This document shows, piece after piece, positions 1-6,276 of a stretch of DNA of 34,984 nucleotides. Positions within the stretch are counted from its first letter, which is position 1. The number at the start of each line of letters is the position of its first letter. A program made the position numbers and the translations under genes. Origin of the DNA: CBDUMN01 sp965368335 (GTDB taxonomy: Bacteria > Pseudomonadota > Alphaproteobacteria > Rhodospirillales > JAPHRK01); the NCBI GenBank assembly GCA_965368335.1, contig CBDUMN010000033.1, positions 1 through 34,984 of the forward strand. The letters are read 5' to 3'. The notes beneath the pieces are model-generated. The model was not told the origin of the DNA and made no database searches. It saw nothing but the letters and a program-made list of their open reading frames with translations.

Positions 1-764
1 CCGCCGTTGAAGCCGAACCAGCCGAGCCACAGGATGAACGTACCGACGGTCGCCAGCGGCAGGTTGGCGCCCGGCATCGGGTGGACCCGACCTTCGGCGT
101 CGTATTTGCCTTTCCGTGCGCCGAGGATGATCGCGCCGGTTAGCGCGGCCCAGCCGCCTACGGAGTGAACCAGAGTGGAACCGGCAAAGTCGGCGAAGCC
201 CATCTCGGAAAGCCAGCCGCCGCCCCACTGCCAGGAACCCTGGATCGGGTAGATGAACCCAGTCAGGAAGACGACGAAGATGAGGAACGGCCAAAGCTTG
301 ATCCGTTCGGCCAGTGCGCCGGAGACGACCGAAGCCGCGGTGGCGACGAAGACCATCTGGAAGAACCAGTCGGAAGCCGTGGCGTAGTTGCCCGAATAAT
401 CGCCACCGGCGGCCGCTGCATCGTCGGGACCCCAAATGGCGAACGAGCCCATGAAGCCGCCATCGACGCCCGCATACATCAGGTTATAGCCGACCACGTA
501 ATACATAAGGCCGGCGACCGAGTAGAGGGCGATATTCTTCAAGCAGATGGTGGCGGTGTTCTTGGAGCGCACCAGGCCGGATTCAAGCATGGCGAAACCG
601 GCGGCCATAAACATGACCAGCGCACCGCAGAACAGGAAGTTCATGGTGTTGAGGATGAACTGGGTTTCAGTGGTCTTGGCGTCTTCGGCCAAGGCCGGCT
701 CGATGGCGGCGACAGTCAGAACCGCGCCAAGGATTGAGGGGAGGATAAATTTACGGAAATTCAT
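1..764 (-). CDS. amtB: Ammonium transporter AmtB, C-terminally truncated by window edge
   Basis: Ammonium channel of the inner membrane (Amt/MEP/Rh family). Only the first 254 codons are in the window; the gene runs off the left edge. Translating the minus strand from the ATG at 764 gives a cleavable signal peptide (MNFRKFILPSILGAV..., cut after about ALA at residue 26), as usual for proteobacterial AmtB. Several hydrophobic helices follow. Family landmarks are visible: GFAMLESGLVRSKNT near residue 60, ASVVSGALAERIKLWPF in the middle, and DFAGSTLVHSVGG, which carries the first pore histidine. The start is backed by an AGGAGG ribosome site about 10 bases upstream. It follows glnK by 12 bases on the same strand, the classic glnK-amtB pair in which GlnK binds and closes the channel when ammonium is plentiful. 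Identification is very secure. Confidence 0.96.
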   Translation of the reverse strand, partial: MNFRKFILPSILGAVLTVAAIEPALAEDAKTTETQFILNTMNFLFCGALVMFMAAGFAMLESGLVRSKNTATICLKNIALYSVAGLMYYVVGYNLMYAGVDGGFMGSFAIWGPDDAAAAGGDYSGNYATASDWFFQMVFVATAASVVSGALAERIKLWPFLIFVVFLTGFIYPIQGSWQWGGGWLSEMGFADFAGSTLVHSVGGWAALTGAIILGARKGKYDAEGRVHPMPGANLPLATVGTFILWLGWFGFNG

Positions 765-776
765 GGGTGCGGCCTC

Positions 777-1115
777 CTAAAGCGCGTCGCCGTCGGTTTC
801 GCCGGTCCGGATACGGATGGCGCTTTCGACGTCGTAAACGAAGATTTTGCCATCGCCGATCTTGCCGGTCTGGGCCGTGCCCTTGATGGCTTCCACCGCC
901 TGCTCGACCATTTCGTCGGGCACAACGGCTTCGATTTTGACTTTCGGGAGGAAATTCACGACATATTCAGCGCCGCGGTAAATTTCGGTTTGTCCCTTTT
1001 GACGGCCGAAACCCTTAACTTCGGAAGCGGTAATCCCTTGGATGCCGATGGCGGTCAAGGACTCGCGGACATCGTCCAGTTTGTAGGGCTTGATGACGGC
1101 CATGATCATTTTCAT
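777..1115 (-). CDS. glnK: Nitrogen regulatory protein P-II (GlnK type)
   Basis: Trimeric signal protein that senses 2-oxoglutarate, ATP/ADP and uridylylation. It controls AmtB and nitrogen enzymes. The product is 112 residues, the normal P-II length. It opens MKMIMAVIKPYKLDDV and carries the T-loop GQTEIYRGAEYVVNFLPK, whose Tyr51 is the uridylylation site. The B-loop TGKIGDGKIFV and C-terminal RIRTGETDGDAL are also present. The open frame extends 39 codons further upstream, but the ATG at 1115 is preferred: it has an AAGGAG site 11 bases before it and gives the family N-terminus. It is first in an operon with amtB (12-base gap), which favours GlnK over a glutamine-synthetase-linked GlnB, though GlnB/GlnK naming varies in alphaproteobacteria. 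A candidate sigma-54 promoter lies about 125 bases upstream. Confidence 0.95.
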   Translation of the reverse strand: MKMIMAVIKPYKLDDVRESLTAIGIQGITASEVKGFGRQKGQTEIYRGAEYVVNFLPKVKIEAVVPDEMVEQAVEAIKGTAQTGKIGDGKIFVYDVESAIRIRTGETDGDAL

Positions 1116-1240
1116 GGGTCGATTACTCCTTTTTGTTACCTTCGGTCCCGATCCCCCTCGAAACATCTGTTTGAAACGATGCCTCGCGTCGAAACCGGCC
1201 AATGCGGTGGGGGCTGCCCTGCCGCAGTGCAAAAAGGAAT

Positions 1241-1257
1241 TACAAGAAGGATGCCAA
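1241..1257 (-). promoter_or_regulatory. Candidate sigma-54 promoter for glnK-amtB
   Basis: Read on the minus strand the site is TTGGCATCCTTCTTGTA, against the consensus TTGGCAC-N5-TTGCA. The -24 GG is intact and lies ten bases before a GT at the -12 position, where GC is expected. This would give a leader of roughly 115 bases before glnK. Control by NtrC and sigma-54 is the known pattern for glnK-amtB operons. The match is good but the -12 element is not perfect. Confidence 0.5.
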
Positions 1258-1268
1258 GTTTTTGGTTC

Positions 1269-1296
1269 TGCAGAATTATATATTTAATTCAATGCA
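1269..1296. promoter_or_regulatory. AT-rich imperfect palindrome upstream of glnK promoter
   Basis: The arms are TGCAGAATTA and TAATTCAATGCA, facing each other around an AT-rich centre, just upstream of the candidate sigma-54 site. An activator or a bending protein such as IHF could bind here. It does not match the usual NtrC site (GCAC...GTGC), so the binding protein is unknown. Confidence 0.25.
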
Positions 1297-1315
1297 TTAT
1301 GATTAGATCAGACGC

Positions 1316-1349
1316 AAAAAGGCAGCCCAAAGATCAACCCCAGACTGCC
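1316..1349 (-). terminator. Weak terminator candidate downstream of the cnoX-DUF971 operon
   Basis: On the minus strand a GGCAG/CTGCC stem is followed by TTTTTGC. The loop is long (19 bases) and the stem only five pairs, so this is a weak candidate. It lies about 50 bases past the stop of the DUF971 gene, where a terminator is expected. Confidence 0.25.
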
Positions 1350-1395
1350 CATATTTTAACCTTTTATTTTGTTCTGCTTAAATATTAAGCATTCA

Positions 1396-1767
1396 TCAGG
1401 GGTCTCGGCTCAGCCCCTTAGCTTCCAGGTCGGCCAGGTACTGATTCCATATCTCTTCCTGACGTTCGCCGAAATCATAGAGCAGCTCCCAGGAGTAAAT
1501 CCCAGAATCGTGCAGGTCGTCGAATTTGATTTTCACCGCGTAATTGCCAACCGGTTCGACGCCCATAACCCCTACATGGCGGCGTCCGGCGACCACCTTC
1601 TTTTCCGCCGGGCTATGGCCCTGAACTTCGGCCGATGGGCTTTCGACCCTTAACAGCTCGGCCGGTAGAGTGAAGGTTTTGCCGTCATCGAAGGTGACGA
1701 TCAGCACCTTCTCTTCTTTCTTCACCTTGATTTCAGTGGGTTTGGGGGAGCCGCTAAAACCACTCAT
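1396..1767 (-). CDS. DUF971 family protein (gamma-butyrobetaine hydroxylase N-domain-like)
   Basis: Small protein of 123 residues. It belongs to the DUF971 group, which matches the N-terminal domain of gamma-butyrobetaine hydroxylases without the catalytic dioxygenase part. The pattern seen is typical: an early beta strand with FDDGKTFTLPAELLRVESPSAEVQGH, then GNYAVKIKFDDLHDSGIYSWELLYDFG. The latter is the family signature. The start has a GGAGG site with 9-base spacing. The stop of the Trm112-like gene lies two bases before this start, so the two are co-translated or at least co-transcribed. DUF971 proteins are often linked with iron-sulfur or housekeeping genes, but no specific reaction can be stated from the sequence. 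Confidence 0.85.
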   Translation of the reverse strand: MSGFSGSPKPTEIKVKKEEKVLIVTFDDGKTFTLPAELLRVESPSAEVQGHSPAEKKVVAGRRHVGVMGVEPVGNYAVKIKFDDLHDSGIYSWELLYDFGERQEEIWNQYLADLEAKGLSRDP

Positions 1768-1769
1768 CT

Positions 1770-1952
1770 TTACGCTCCTCCGTCGAGTTCGCGGGCCTCA
1801 TCGACCAGCATGACCGGAATGCCGTCTCGGATGGGAAAAGCCAGAGCGGCCTTTTCGCTGATCAGTTCCTGCTTTTCCGCATCGTAGCGCAAGGGCTCCT
1901 TGGTGACGGGACAAACCAGAATGTCGAGCAGTTTTGGGTCTACTTCCTGCAT
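1770..1952 (-). CDS. Trm112 family protein (YcaR-like, UPF0434)
   Basis: A 60-residue protein of the Trm112/YcaR type. It begins MQEVDPKLLDILVCPVTKEPLRYD and continues with LAFPIRDGIPVMLVDEARELD, both standard for the family. Eukaryotic and archaeal Trm112 activates several methyltransferases. The role of bacterial YcaR-like members is less clear, although some are thought to partner methyltransferases. Only one cysteine (Cys14) is present, so the zinc site of longer homologues is absent, as is common in bacterial members. An AAGGA site precedes the ATG. The gene sits third in the cnoX operon, 38 bases after the LON-domain gene and 2 bases before DUF971. Confidence 0.85.
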   Translation of the reverse strand: MQEVDPKLLDILVCPVTKEPLRYDAEKQELISEKAALAFPIRDGIPVMLVDEARELDGGA

Positions 1953-1990
1953 GGGATCGTATCCTTGGCTAATTCAATCTTCATCTGTTT

Positions 1991-2659
1991 CTATTGCGTT
2001 CGGTTCGAGGTCAAGCCTTCGCCTTCAATAGCGCCCATCTCCAAAAGGGCGATCATCAATTCGGCCCGCGCCAAAAGGGTTGGCGCTTCCAGCAGCGCCT
2101 GCTTTTCGCGTGGCTCCAGCGGGCAGGTCATGGCGAGGGCGTTGACCAGCATGGCGTCGGGCATGTCGATGGTATCGCCCATGTCGACCTCGATGCCATT
2201 GGCGTTGAGATAGGCGTCAAGCGCCTCATCGAGCCGCCGCCGGTCACCGGCCGGTTCGTCTTCCATCGGCTTGCCCAATTGATTGAGGTCGTCGGCGAAA
2301 TCGGTGAAATCAGCCCGGACGCGACGGTAACCTGAGATCATGTCGAGTTCTTCGGCAATGCGAAAACGCGACATACCCGACAGAACGATTTTATAGGTGC
2401 CATCGGGCGCGCGCTCCCAATGGGCGATTTCGCCTGCGCAGCCCACCTGAAACAACCGGGCGTCGTCCGGTGTGGCATTGGCGGTGGTTTCCACCGGCTG
2501 CACCATGCCGATCATCCCTTTGCCTTCCAGCGCATCCTTTATCATCGCCCGATAACGGGGCTCAAAAATATAAAGCGGCAACTCGGCTGCGGGCAGCAGC
2601 AGCGCCCCGCTTAAGGGAAAGATGGGTAAGACGGTGGTAAAGGGCTGGTCGTCGGTCAA
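1991..2659 (-). CDS. LON N-terminal (substrate-binding) domain protein
   Basis: A stand-alone LON substrate-binding domain of 222 residues, with no ATPase or protease part. The opening TVLPIFPLSGALLLPAAELPLYIFEPRYRAMIKDAL is the hallmark of this family. Later parts include GCAGEIAHWERAPDGTYKIVLSGMSRFRI and a helical C-terminal half ending in LLARAELMIALLEMG. Such proteins are common in alphaproteobacteria, and their role is not settled; peptide or unfolded-protein binding is the usual guess. The first in-frame start is a TTG at 2659; the family motif begins within 12 residues of it, so a much later start is unlikely. It follows cnoX by 18 bases, which suggests a shared protein-quality role. 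Confidence 0.88.
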   Translation of the reverse strand: MTDDQPFTTVLPIFPLSGALLLPAAELPLYIFEPRYRAMIKDALEGKGMIGMVQPVETTANATPDDARLFQVGCAGEIAHWERAPDGTYKIVLSGMSRFRIAEELDMISGYRRVRADFTDFADDLNQLGKPMEDEPAGDRRRLDEALDAYLNANGIEVDMGDTIDMPDAMLVNALAMTCPLEPREKQALLEAPTLLARAELMIALLEMGAIEGEGLTSNRTQ

Positions 2660-2677
2660 GCCATCGGTTCCGTTGCT

Positions 2678-3595
2678 TTAAGAGAACAACATCGACGATA
2701 GCTTTCGCCGGGCGTCCATGGTGACAGGGTCCGTATGGCCGAAGATTTCAAAAAACTTGAGCAGCTGGGTCCGCGCCGCATCCTCGTTCCAGTCGCGTTC
2801 GCGGCGGATAATCTCCAACAGCGCTTCGGCGGCTTCGGCCTTCTTGTTTGCCCCATAATAGGCATTGGCGAGATCGAAACGGGCCTGATGATCGTCAGGG
2901 TTGGCTTCAACCTTGGCTTCCAGTTCGGCCAGATCGTCGCTTCCGCCGCCTTGTCCGGCCATGTCGAGGGTGGCCAGCGCGCTGGTGATCTCCGGTTTGT
3001 TCTTAAGCTCGGCCGGTAGGGAATCGGCGATCTGACGCGCGCCGTCCAGGTCTTCGAGCGCCACACAGCATTTGATCAGGCCTGCGTAGGCGGGAATGCT
3101 CCCCGGGTCTTGTTGTAGAATTTGGTTGTAAAGCGCCCCGGCTTCCTGGGCTTGGCCCGCTTCAATCAACTGTTCTGCATGTTCGAGCGCCTGCTCAATC
3201 GGCGAGGCGGGTTGATCGGCCGTCAGCCGGTCGACAAAAGCGCGGATCTGGCTTTCGGGCTGCGCGCCGGTAAAGCCGTCGACCGGACGACCATCCTTGA
3301 AGGCGTAAACGGCCGGAACGGACTGGATTTGCATCTGGGCGGCGAGCTGCTGGTTGGCGTCGACATCGATCTTGACCATCTTGACCTTACCGCCCGCCGA
3401 CTTGACCACTTTCTCAAGCATCGGGCCGAGGGTTTTGCAGGGTCCGCACCAGGTGGCCCAGAAGTCGACGATCACCGGAACTTCCGCCGACGCCGCGATG
3501 ACGTCCTCGGCGAAATTCTTGGTATCGGAATCCTTGATCAGGTCCGCTGGAGGAGCGATGGACGCCGAAGCGTCGCCGTCGAGTATCAAAGCCAT
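2678..3595 (-). CDS. cnoX: Chaperedoxin CnoX (thioredoxin domain plus TPR tail)
   Basis: A 305-residue two-part protein. Residues about 20-130 are a thioredoxin domain (VIVDFWATWCGPCKTLGPML, with Cys50 and Cys53, and the cis-proline segment IQSVPAVYAFKDG). Residues about 135-305 are a helical TPR-like region (QAQEAGALYNQILQQDPGSIPAYAGLIKCCVAL; DDHQARFDLANAYYGANKKAEA). This is the YbbN/CnoX layout. In E. coli the site lacks the first cysteine. Members with a full WCGPC site, as described in Caulobacter, combine holdase activity with thioredoxin activity, and that is expected here. The gene is first in a four-gene minus-strand operon. Its upstream region, shared with the divergent tRNA-Gly unit, carries a hairpin at 3690-3709 followed by a T run on the minus strand. 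Confidence 0.9.
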   Translation of the reverse strand: MALILDGDASASIAPPADLIKDSDTKNFAEDVIAASAEVPVIVDFWATWCGPCKTLGPMLEKVVKSAGGKVKMVKIDVDANQQLAAQMQIQSVPAVYAFKDGRPVDGFTGAQPESQIRAFVDRLTADQPASPIEQALEHAEQLIEAGQAQEAGALYNQILQQDPGSIPAYAGLIKCCVALEDLDGARQIADSLPAELKNKPEITSALATLDMAGQGGGSDDLAELEAKVEANPDDHQARFDLANAYYGANKKAEAAEALLEIIRRERDWNEDAARTQLLKFFEIFGHTDPVTMDARRKLSSMLFS

Positions 3596-3682
3596 CTGTG
3601 CCTATCCGTTTTTCGGTCTTTCCAGGGTTCCTTAAATGGACGGTTTAGCCGAAACATGCAAGAGGGCGGGGCGAATCGGAGC

Positions 3683-3709
3683 GAAAAAGACGGTTTCGTG
3701 AAAAACCGT
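3683..3709 (-). terminator. Hairpin plus T run in the cnoX leader
   Basis: The perfect inverted repeat ACGGTTT / AAACCGT lies at 3690-3696 and 3703-3709. Read on the minus strand it is followed by CTTTTTC, the form of a factor-independent terminator. It lies about 90 bases before cnoX and 12 bases upstream of the tRNA promoter on the other strand. It may insulate cnoX from antisense transcription, or act as an attenuator if cnoX starts further upstream. Function is inferred. Confidence 0.3.
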
Positions 3710-3720
3710 GAAAAAGGGTC

Positions 3721-3748
3721 TTGCAATGTCTCCGCCAATAGGTATTAT
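3721..3748 (+). promoter_or_regulatory. Sigma-70 type promoter of tRNA-Gly
   Basis: A TTGCAA -35 element at 3721-3726 and TATTAT -10 at 3743-3748 are separated by 16 bases. The -10 is followed by a GC-rich stretch (CCGCCCCGC) like the discriminators of stringently controlled stable-RNA promoters. It ends 30 bases before the tRNA. Confidence 0.6.
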
Positions 3749-3756
3749 CCGCCCCG

Positions 3757-3773
3757 CATCGCGTTAGGCGATG
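3757..3773 (+). other. Hairpin in the 5' leader of tRNA-Gly
   Basis: The arms CATCGC and GCGATG with a 5-base loop end five bases before the mature 5' end of the tRNA. In the precursor this would form a stem just ahead of the RNase P cleavage site. It may help processing; this is inferred. Confidence 0.3.
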
Positions 3774-3778
3774 TTTAT

Positions 3779-3853
3779 GCGGGCGTAGCTCAGTGGTAGA
3801 GCACAACCTTGCCAAGGTTGGGGTCGAGGGTTCGAATCTCTTCGCCCGCTCCA
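3779..3853 (+). tRNA. tRNA-Gly (anticodon GCC)
   Basis: A complete cloverleaf can be drawn by hand. The acceptor stem GCGGGCG (3779-3785) pairs with CGCCCGC (3843-3849). The D-arm reads GCTCAGTGGTAGAGC. The anticodon stem is CAACC/GGTTG around loop TTGCCAA, with anticodon GCC at 3811-3813. The T-arm is GAGGG-TTCGAAT-CTCTT, with one mismatch-like pair tolerated. The discriminator is T, and CCA is encoded at 3851-3853. It decodes GGC and GGU glycine codons. It is a single-gene unit with its own promoter and terminator. Confidence 0.98.
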
Positions 3854-3876
3854 GTTTCTAAGAGGCTCGGTCTTTT

Positions 3877-3895
3877 AAAAAGGCCGGGCCTTTTT
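3877..3895 (+). terminator. Rho-independent terminator after tRNA-Gly
   Basis: AAAAAGGCC and GGCCTTTTT flank a single G, giving a GC-rich stem core and a T run, 23 bases after the tRNA CCA end. The A and T arms make it potentially bidirectional. It separates the tRNA from the parA cassette. Confidence 0.8.
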
Positions 3896-3922
3896 CGTTT
3901 TCACTAGCCTTTTCAGGCGAAG

Positions 3923-3936
3923 GTGACGCCGGTCAC
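3923..3936. promoter_or_regulatory. GTGAC/GTCAC palindrome upstream of parA, possible operator
   Basis: GTGACGCCGGTCAC is a perfect 5-4-5 inverted repeat in the 184-base gap between the tRNA terminator and parA. A partly similar GGACGCCGATTGTC lies further down at about 3987-4000. Partition-type RHH proteins often repress their own operon at short palindromes, so this is a reasonable candidate operator. Nothing else is recognised in 3896-4079. Confidence 0.3.
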
Positions 3937-4079
3937 AGCTTTTGGGCGTGAGGCGTCTAAAATGATTCCAGCACCGAAAATGAGCCGGACGCCGATTGTC
4001 GGAGGTTGGCGAAGGGTTCTTTAAAAATGGCATCGGTGCGGCGTTCGGCGCTTTCCTTAGGTTAGGAGGCGCTTTTTCC

Positions 4080-4943
4080 ATGTCTTCAAGTATTCCCGGC
4101 CCGTTTCAGGCTGCCGTCAACCGCCTGTCTTCATCCGATGGCCCAACCGCCGAGACCGGTCCCAAGCCCATGCAGGTGGTCGTGGTTTCCTCGCAAAAAG
4201 GCGGCTCGGGAAAAACCACCCTTTGCGGACACCTGGCGGTTCAGGCTGAAAAAATGAACGCCGGTCCGGTCGCCCTGATCGATACCGATCCGCAGGGAAG
4301 CCTCGCCGGTTGGTGGAACGCCAGAACGGCCGAAACTCCTGCTTTCGTTAAAACCGAAATTCGCACTTTGGAGCGCGACATCGCCAATCTGCGGGCCGCC
4401 GGTGTGCGCCTCGTTTTCATCGATACGCCGCCCGCCATTACCTCGGCTCTGGCGGCGACCGTGCAGCATGCGGACCTAGTGATTGTGCCGACCCGGCCCA
4501 GCCCCCATGATTTGCGCGCCGTGGGCTCGACGCTCGATATCATCGAGGCTCAGGACAAGCCCATGGTCTTCGCCGTCAACGGAGCCAATCCGCGGGCCCG
4601 CATGACCTCGGCGGTGGCCGTGGCGCTGTCTCAGTATGGCACGGTTGCTCCGGTGACCGTTCATCACCGCACAGATTTCGCCACCAGCATGATCAATGGC
4701 GGGACGGTGATCGAGGCGACGAAACCGGGGCGTTCGGCCAGCGAGATTGAAGAGCTGTGGAGCTATCTGGCGGTGCGGCTCGATAAGCTGCTGGTCCTGC
4801 AGCGGACCCATCCGCCCGTTTCGGAGCATCGGGGACCGGCTAGTGAATTGGAGCGGCGCTTCAACGCCTCTCCAGCCCGGCTATTCGGACGGCGCGCGCC
4901 TGAAACCCAGCAGGATATGGCTGCCGGGAGGACTGGGTCATGA
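4080..4943 (+). CDS. Orphan ParA/MinD-family ATPase
   Basis: A 287-residue ATPase of the ParA group. It has the deviant Walker A motif QKGGSGKTT (residues 39-47, with the signature lysine Lys40 and P-loop Lys45). It also has the A' region ALIDTDPQGSLAGWW (65-79) and Walker B LVFIDTPP (about 111-118). The open frame reaches 28 codons further upstream, but the ATG at 4080 has an AGGAGG site with 10-base spacing. Before the ATPase core lies a 30-residue Ser/Pro-rich tail. No parB gene or parS-like repeats are present, so this is unlikely to be the chromosome-partition ParA. The next gene overlaps by four bases (ATGA) and encodes an RHH protein, a pairing seen in plasmid ParF/ParG and in ParA-like cargo positioners. 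The cargo is unknown. Confidence 0.85.
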   Translation: MSSSIPGPFQAAVNRLSSSDGPTAETGPKPMQVVVVSSQKGGSGKTTLCGHLAVQAEKMNAGPVALIDTDPQGSLAGWWNARTAETPAFVKTEIRTLERDIANLRAAGVRLVFIDTPPAITSALAATVQHADLVIVPTRPSPHDLRAVGSTLDIIEAQDKPMVFAVNGANPRARMTSAVAVALSQYGTVAPVTVHHRTDFATSMINGGTVIEATKPGRSASEIEELWSYLAVRLDKLLVLQRTHPPVSEHRGPASELERRFNASPARLFGRRAPETQQDMAAGRTGS

Positions 4944-5434
4944 CGGCGCTGAGAGCCGGGGACTTAAGTGAATTGTTGGCTCGCAAGGGGGAGGCCCTCC
5001 CAGCCGCTCGGCGGAAGGGGCCGGCCTCTTGGCTCGATGAAGACGGTGGTATTTCGGGATACGCCGATACCGACCAGCGTCATGGCGATGCACCGCTCGA
5101 GGACTCAATGATCGCGCCGACCGATCTGGTCAATTTGATCACCCCCGTACGCAGGCGGTCCATGCGGCTTTTGTCAACACCCCAGGTGGATTGTGTGAAA
5201 GCGGATCGACCTCGAAAACTGTTTGGCGGCGAGTCTTCCGGGGCGCCTCGATTTCAACAGGCGGTGGGGGAAGAGGCTGAAACCCAGCCCATGAGGTCCA
5301 GACGTCAAATGACCGTCCGTTTGTCTATCGAGGCTTTTGGACGTCTTAAGGCCCATGTGGATGCGGAAGATATTACGTATCAGAAAGCTTTGAGCGACGC
5401 CGTATCGGATTACCTGGAAAGGGTTGCTGAATAA
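4940..5434 (+). CDS. Ribbon-helix-helix protein, probable partner of the ParA ATPase
   Basis: A 164-residue protein with two parts. Residues 1-118 are low in hydrophobic order and rich in Gly, Asp, Arg and Pro, with basic patches such as PAARRKG and TPVRRRSMRL. Residues 121-163 (RRQMTVRLSIEAFGRLKAHV and then the helix ITYQKALSDAVSDYLERV) look like an RHH fold: a short beta strand followed by two helices. RHH partners of ParA ATPases, for example ParG, bind DNA or a scaffold through this fold and stimulate the ATPase with a flexible basic N-terminus. The gene start ATGA overlaps the parA stop, which points to translational coupling and a shared complex. I do not recognise a named family. A role as a simple regulator of the operon is the main alternative. 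Confidence 0.6.
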   Translation: MTALRAGDLSELLARKGEALPAARRKGPASWLDEDGGISGYADTDQRHGDAPLEDSMIAPTDLVNLITPVRRRSMRLLSTPQVDCVKADRPRKLFGGESSGAPRFQQAVGEEAETQPMRSRRQMTVRLSIEAFGRLKAHVDAEDITYQKALSDAVSDYLERVAE

Positions 5435-5471
5435 GGGTCTTCATGACGCTTCGGTTGTGTTATGGTCACGC

Positions 5472-6260
5472 ATGCACACCGTTAAAAGCTGGATAGTCTT
5501 GTTCGCTGCCCTCGCTAGCGCCCTATCGACGGGTGGAGCCCTGGCGGCTGATCCTATCGAGGAAAATGTCGGCGGCGTGGCGTTGGTTTCCGTGCCGCCA
5601 AAACCCGATGGAAAGTTCGACGTTTCGTTGATGGGTCAAGAGCAGGGACTGGCTAAACTCAAGCAGGCTTTCGGCCTGATCGCCGAGAAATCGCCTTTCA
5701 GTATGAAGCAGATTGCGCGCCTCCGGCAGGCCGGACAGGTGGTGATTTTCTACGATCCCAACTATCCCAAACGGACCTTGGACAAAATCGTCGCCGCTTC
5801 TTACTTTCCCAATTTTTACGATCCCGAGAGTGAGGACCCGCAAAAGCGGATTTTCTTAACGGTTGTCGGTCGTCACGGTATTAAGTGGCCGGTTAAAGAA
5901 CTTGCCGCCGTACTGGTGCATGAATTGGTCGGCCATGGCATTCAGCGCCTGGAGGGGCGCATTCTCGCGTCGCGCCAACTCGACACGGAATGCGAGGCTT
6001 GGCTTTATGAGGAGCTGGCCTATCAAAGGCTTGGTATGAACAAAAAATCACGGGAAATGGTCCAGTTCCGACAAGAGCTCGAACGCATCCATTGTTCGGA
6101 CTTCAAAATCTATATGCGCAAAACCATGCCCAAGCGCCTCGCCCTGTGGGACGTGCTCAATCCCGATGTGCCGCGCTTATTGGGGTATTTCAAAAAGTAT
6201 CAGGAAGGCCGACAGGCACAGGCCAAAGACGTCACAGCTCCCCCGGCCAAACAACAGTAG
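5472..6260 (+). CDS. Exported protein with an HExxxH metallopeptidase-like motif
   Basis: A 262-residue protein counted from the ATG at 5472. That start gives a clear signal peptide: MHTVKSWIVLFAALASALS, with a cut near GGALA-ADP at residue 25-26. The open frame runs 16 codons further upstream without a signal-like start. The product is therefore periplasmic or anchored. The key region is VLVHELVGHGIQ (His150, Glu151, His155), followed 18 residues later by ECEAW (Glu173). This resembles the zinc ligands of gluzincin peptidases, but the two histidines are spaced HExxxH rather than HExxH, so catalysis is uncertain. It lies 37 bases after the RHH gene and probably belongs to the same transcript. 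I do not recognise the family. Confidence 0.6.
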   Translation: MHTVKSWIVLFAALASALSTGGALAADPIEENVGGVALVSVPPKPDGKFDVSLMGQEQGLAKLKQAFGLIAEKSPFSMKQIARLRQAGQVVIFYDPNYPKRTLDKIVAASYFPNFYDPESEDPQKRIFLTVVGRHGIKWPVKELAAVLVHELVGHGIQRLEGRILASRQLDTECEAWLYEELAYQRLGMNKKSREMVQFRQELERIHCSDFKIYMRKTMPKRLALWDVLNPDVPRLLGYFKKYQEGRQAQAKDVTAPPAKQQ

Positions 6261-6276
6261 ATTTTACGGCCTGACC

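Noticed and set aside
165..737. Plus-strand 190-codon open frame at the left edge
   Set aside because: Antisense to amtB, whose minus-strand translation gives a clean ammonium transporter.
1116..1232. N-terminal extension of GlnK
   Set aside because: The extra 39 residues are not found in P-II proteins, and the ATG at 1115 has a strong AAGGAG site.
3875..4081. Minus-strand 68-codon open frame between tRNA-Gly and parA
   Set aside because: It has low-complexity basic composition, overlaps the terminator and the parA start region, and shows no ribosome site.
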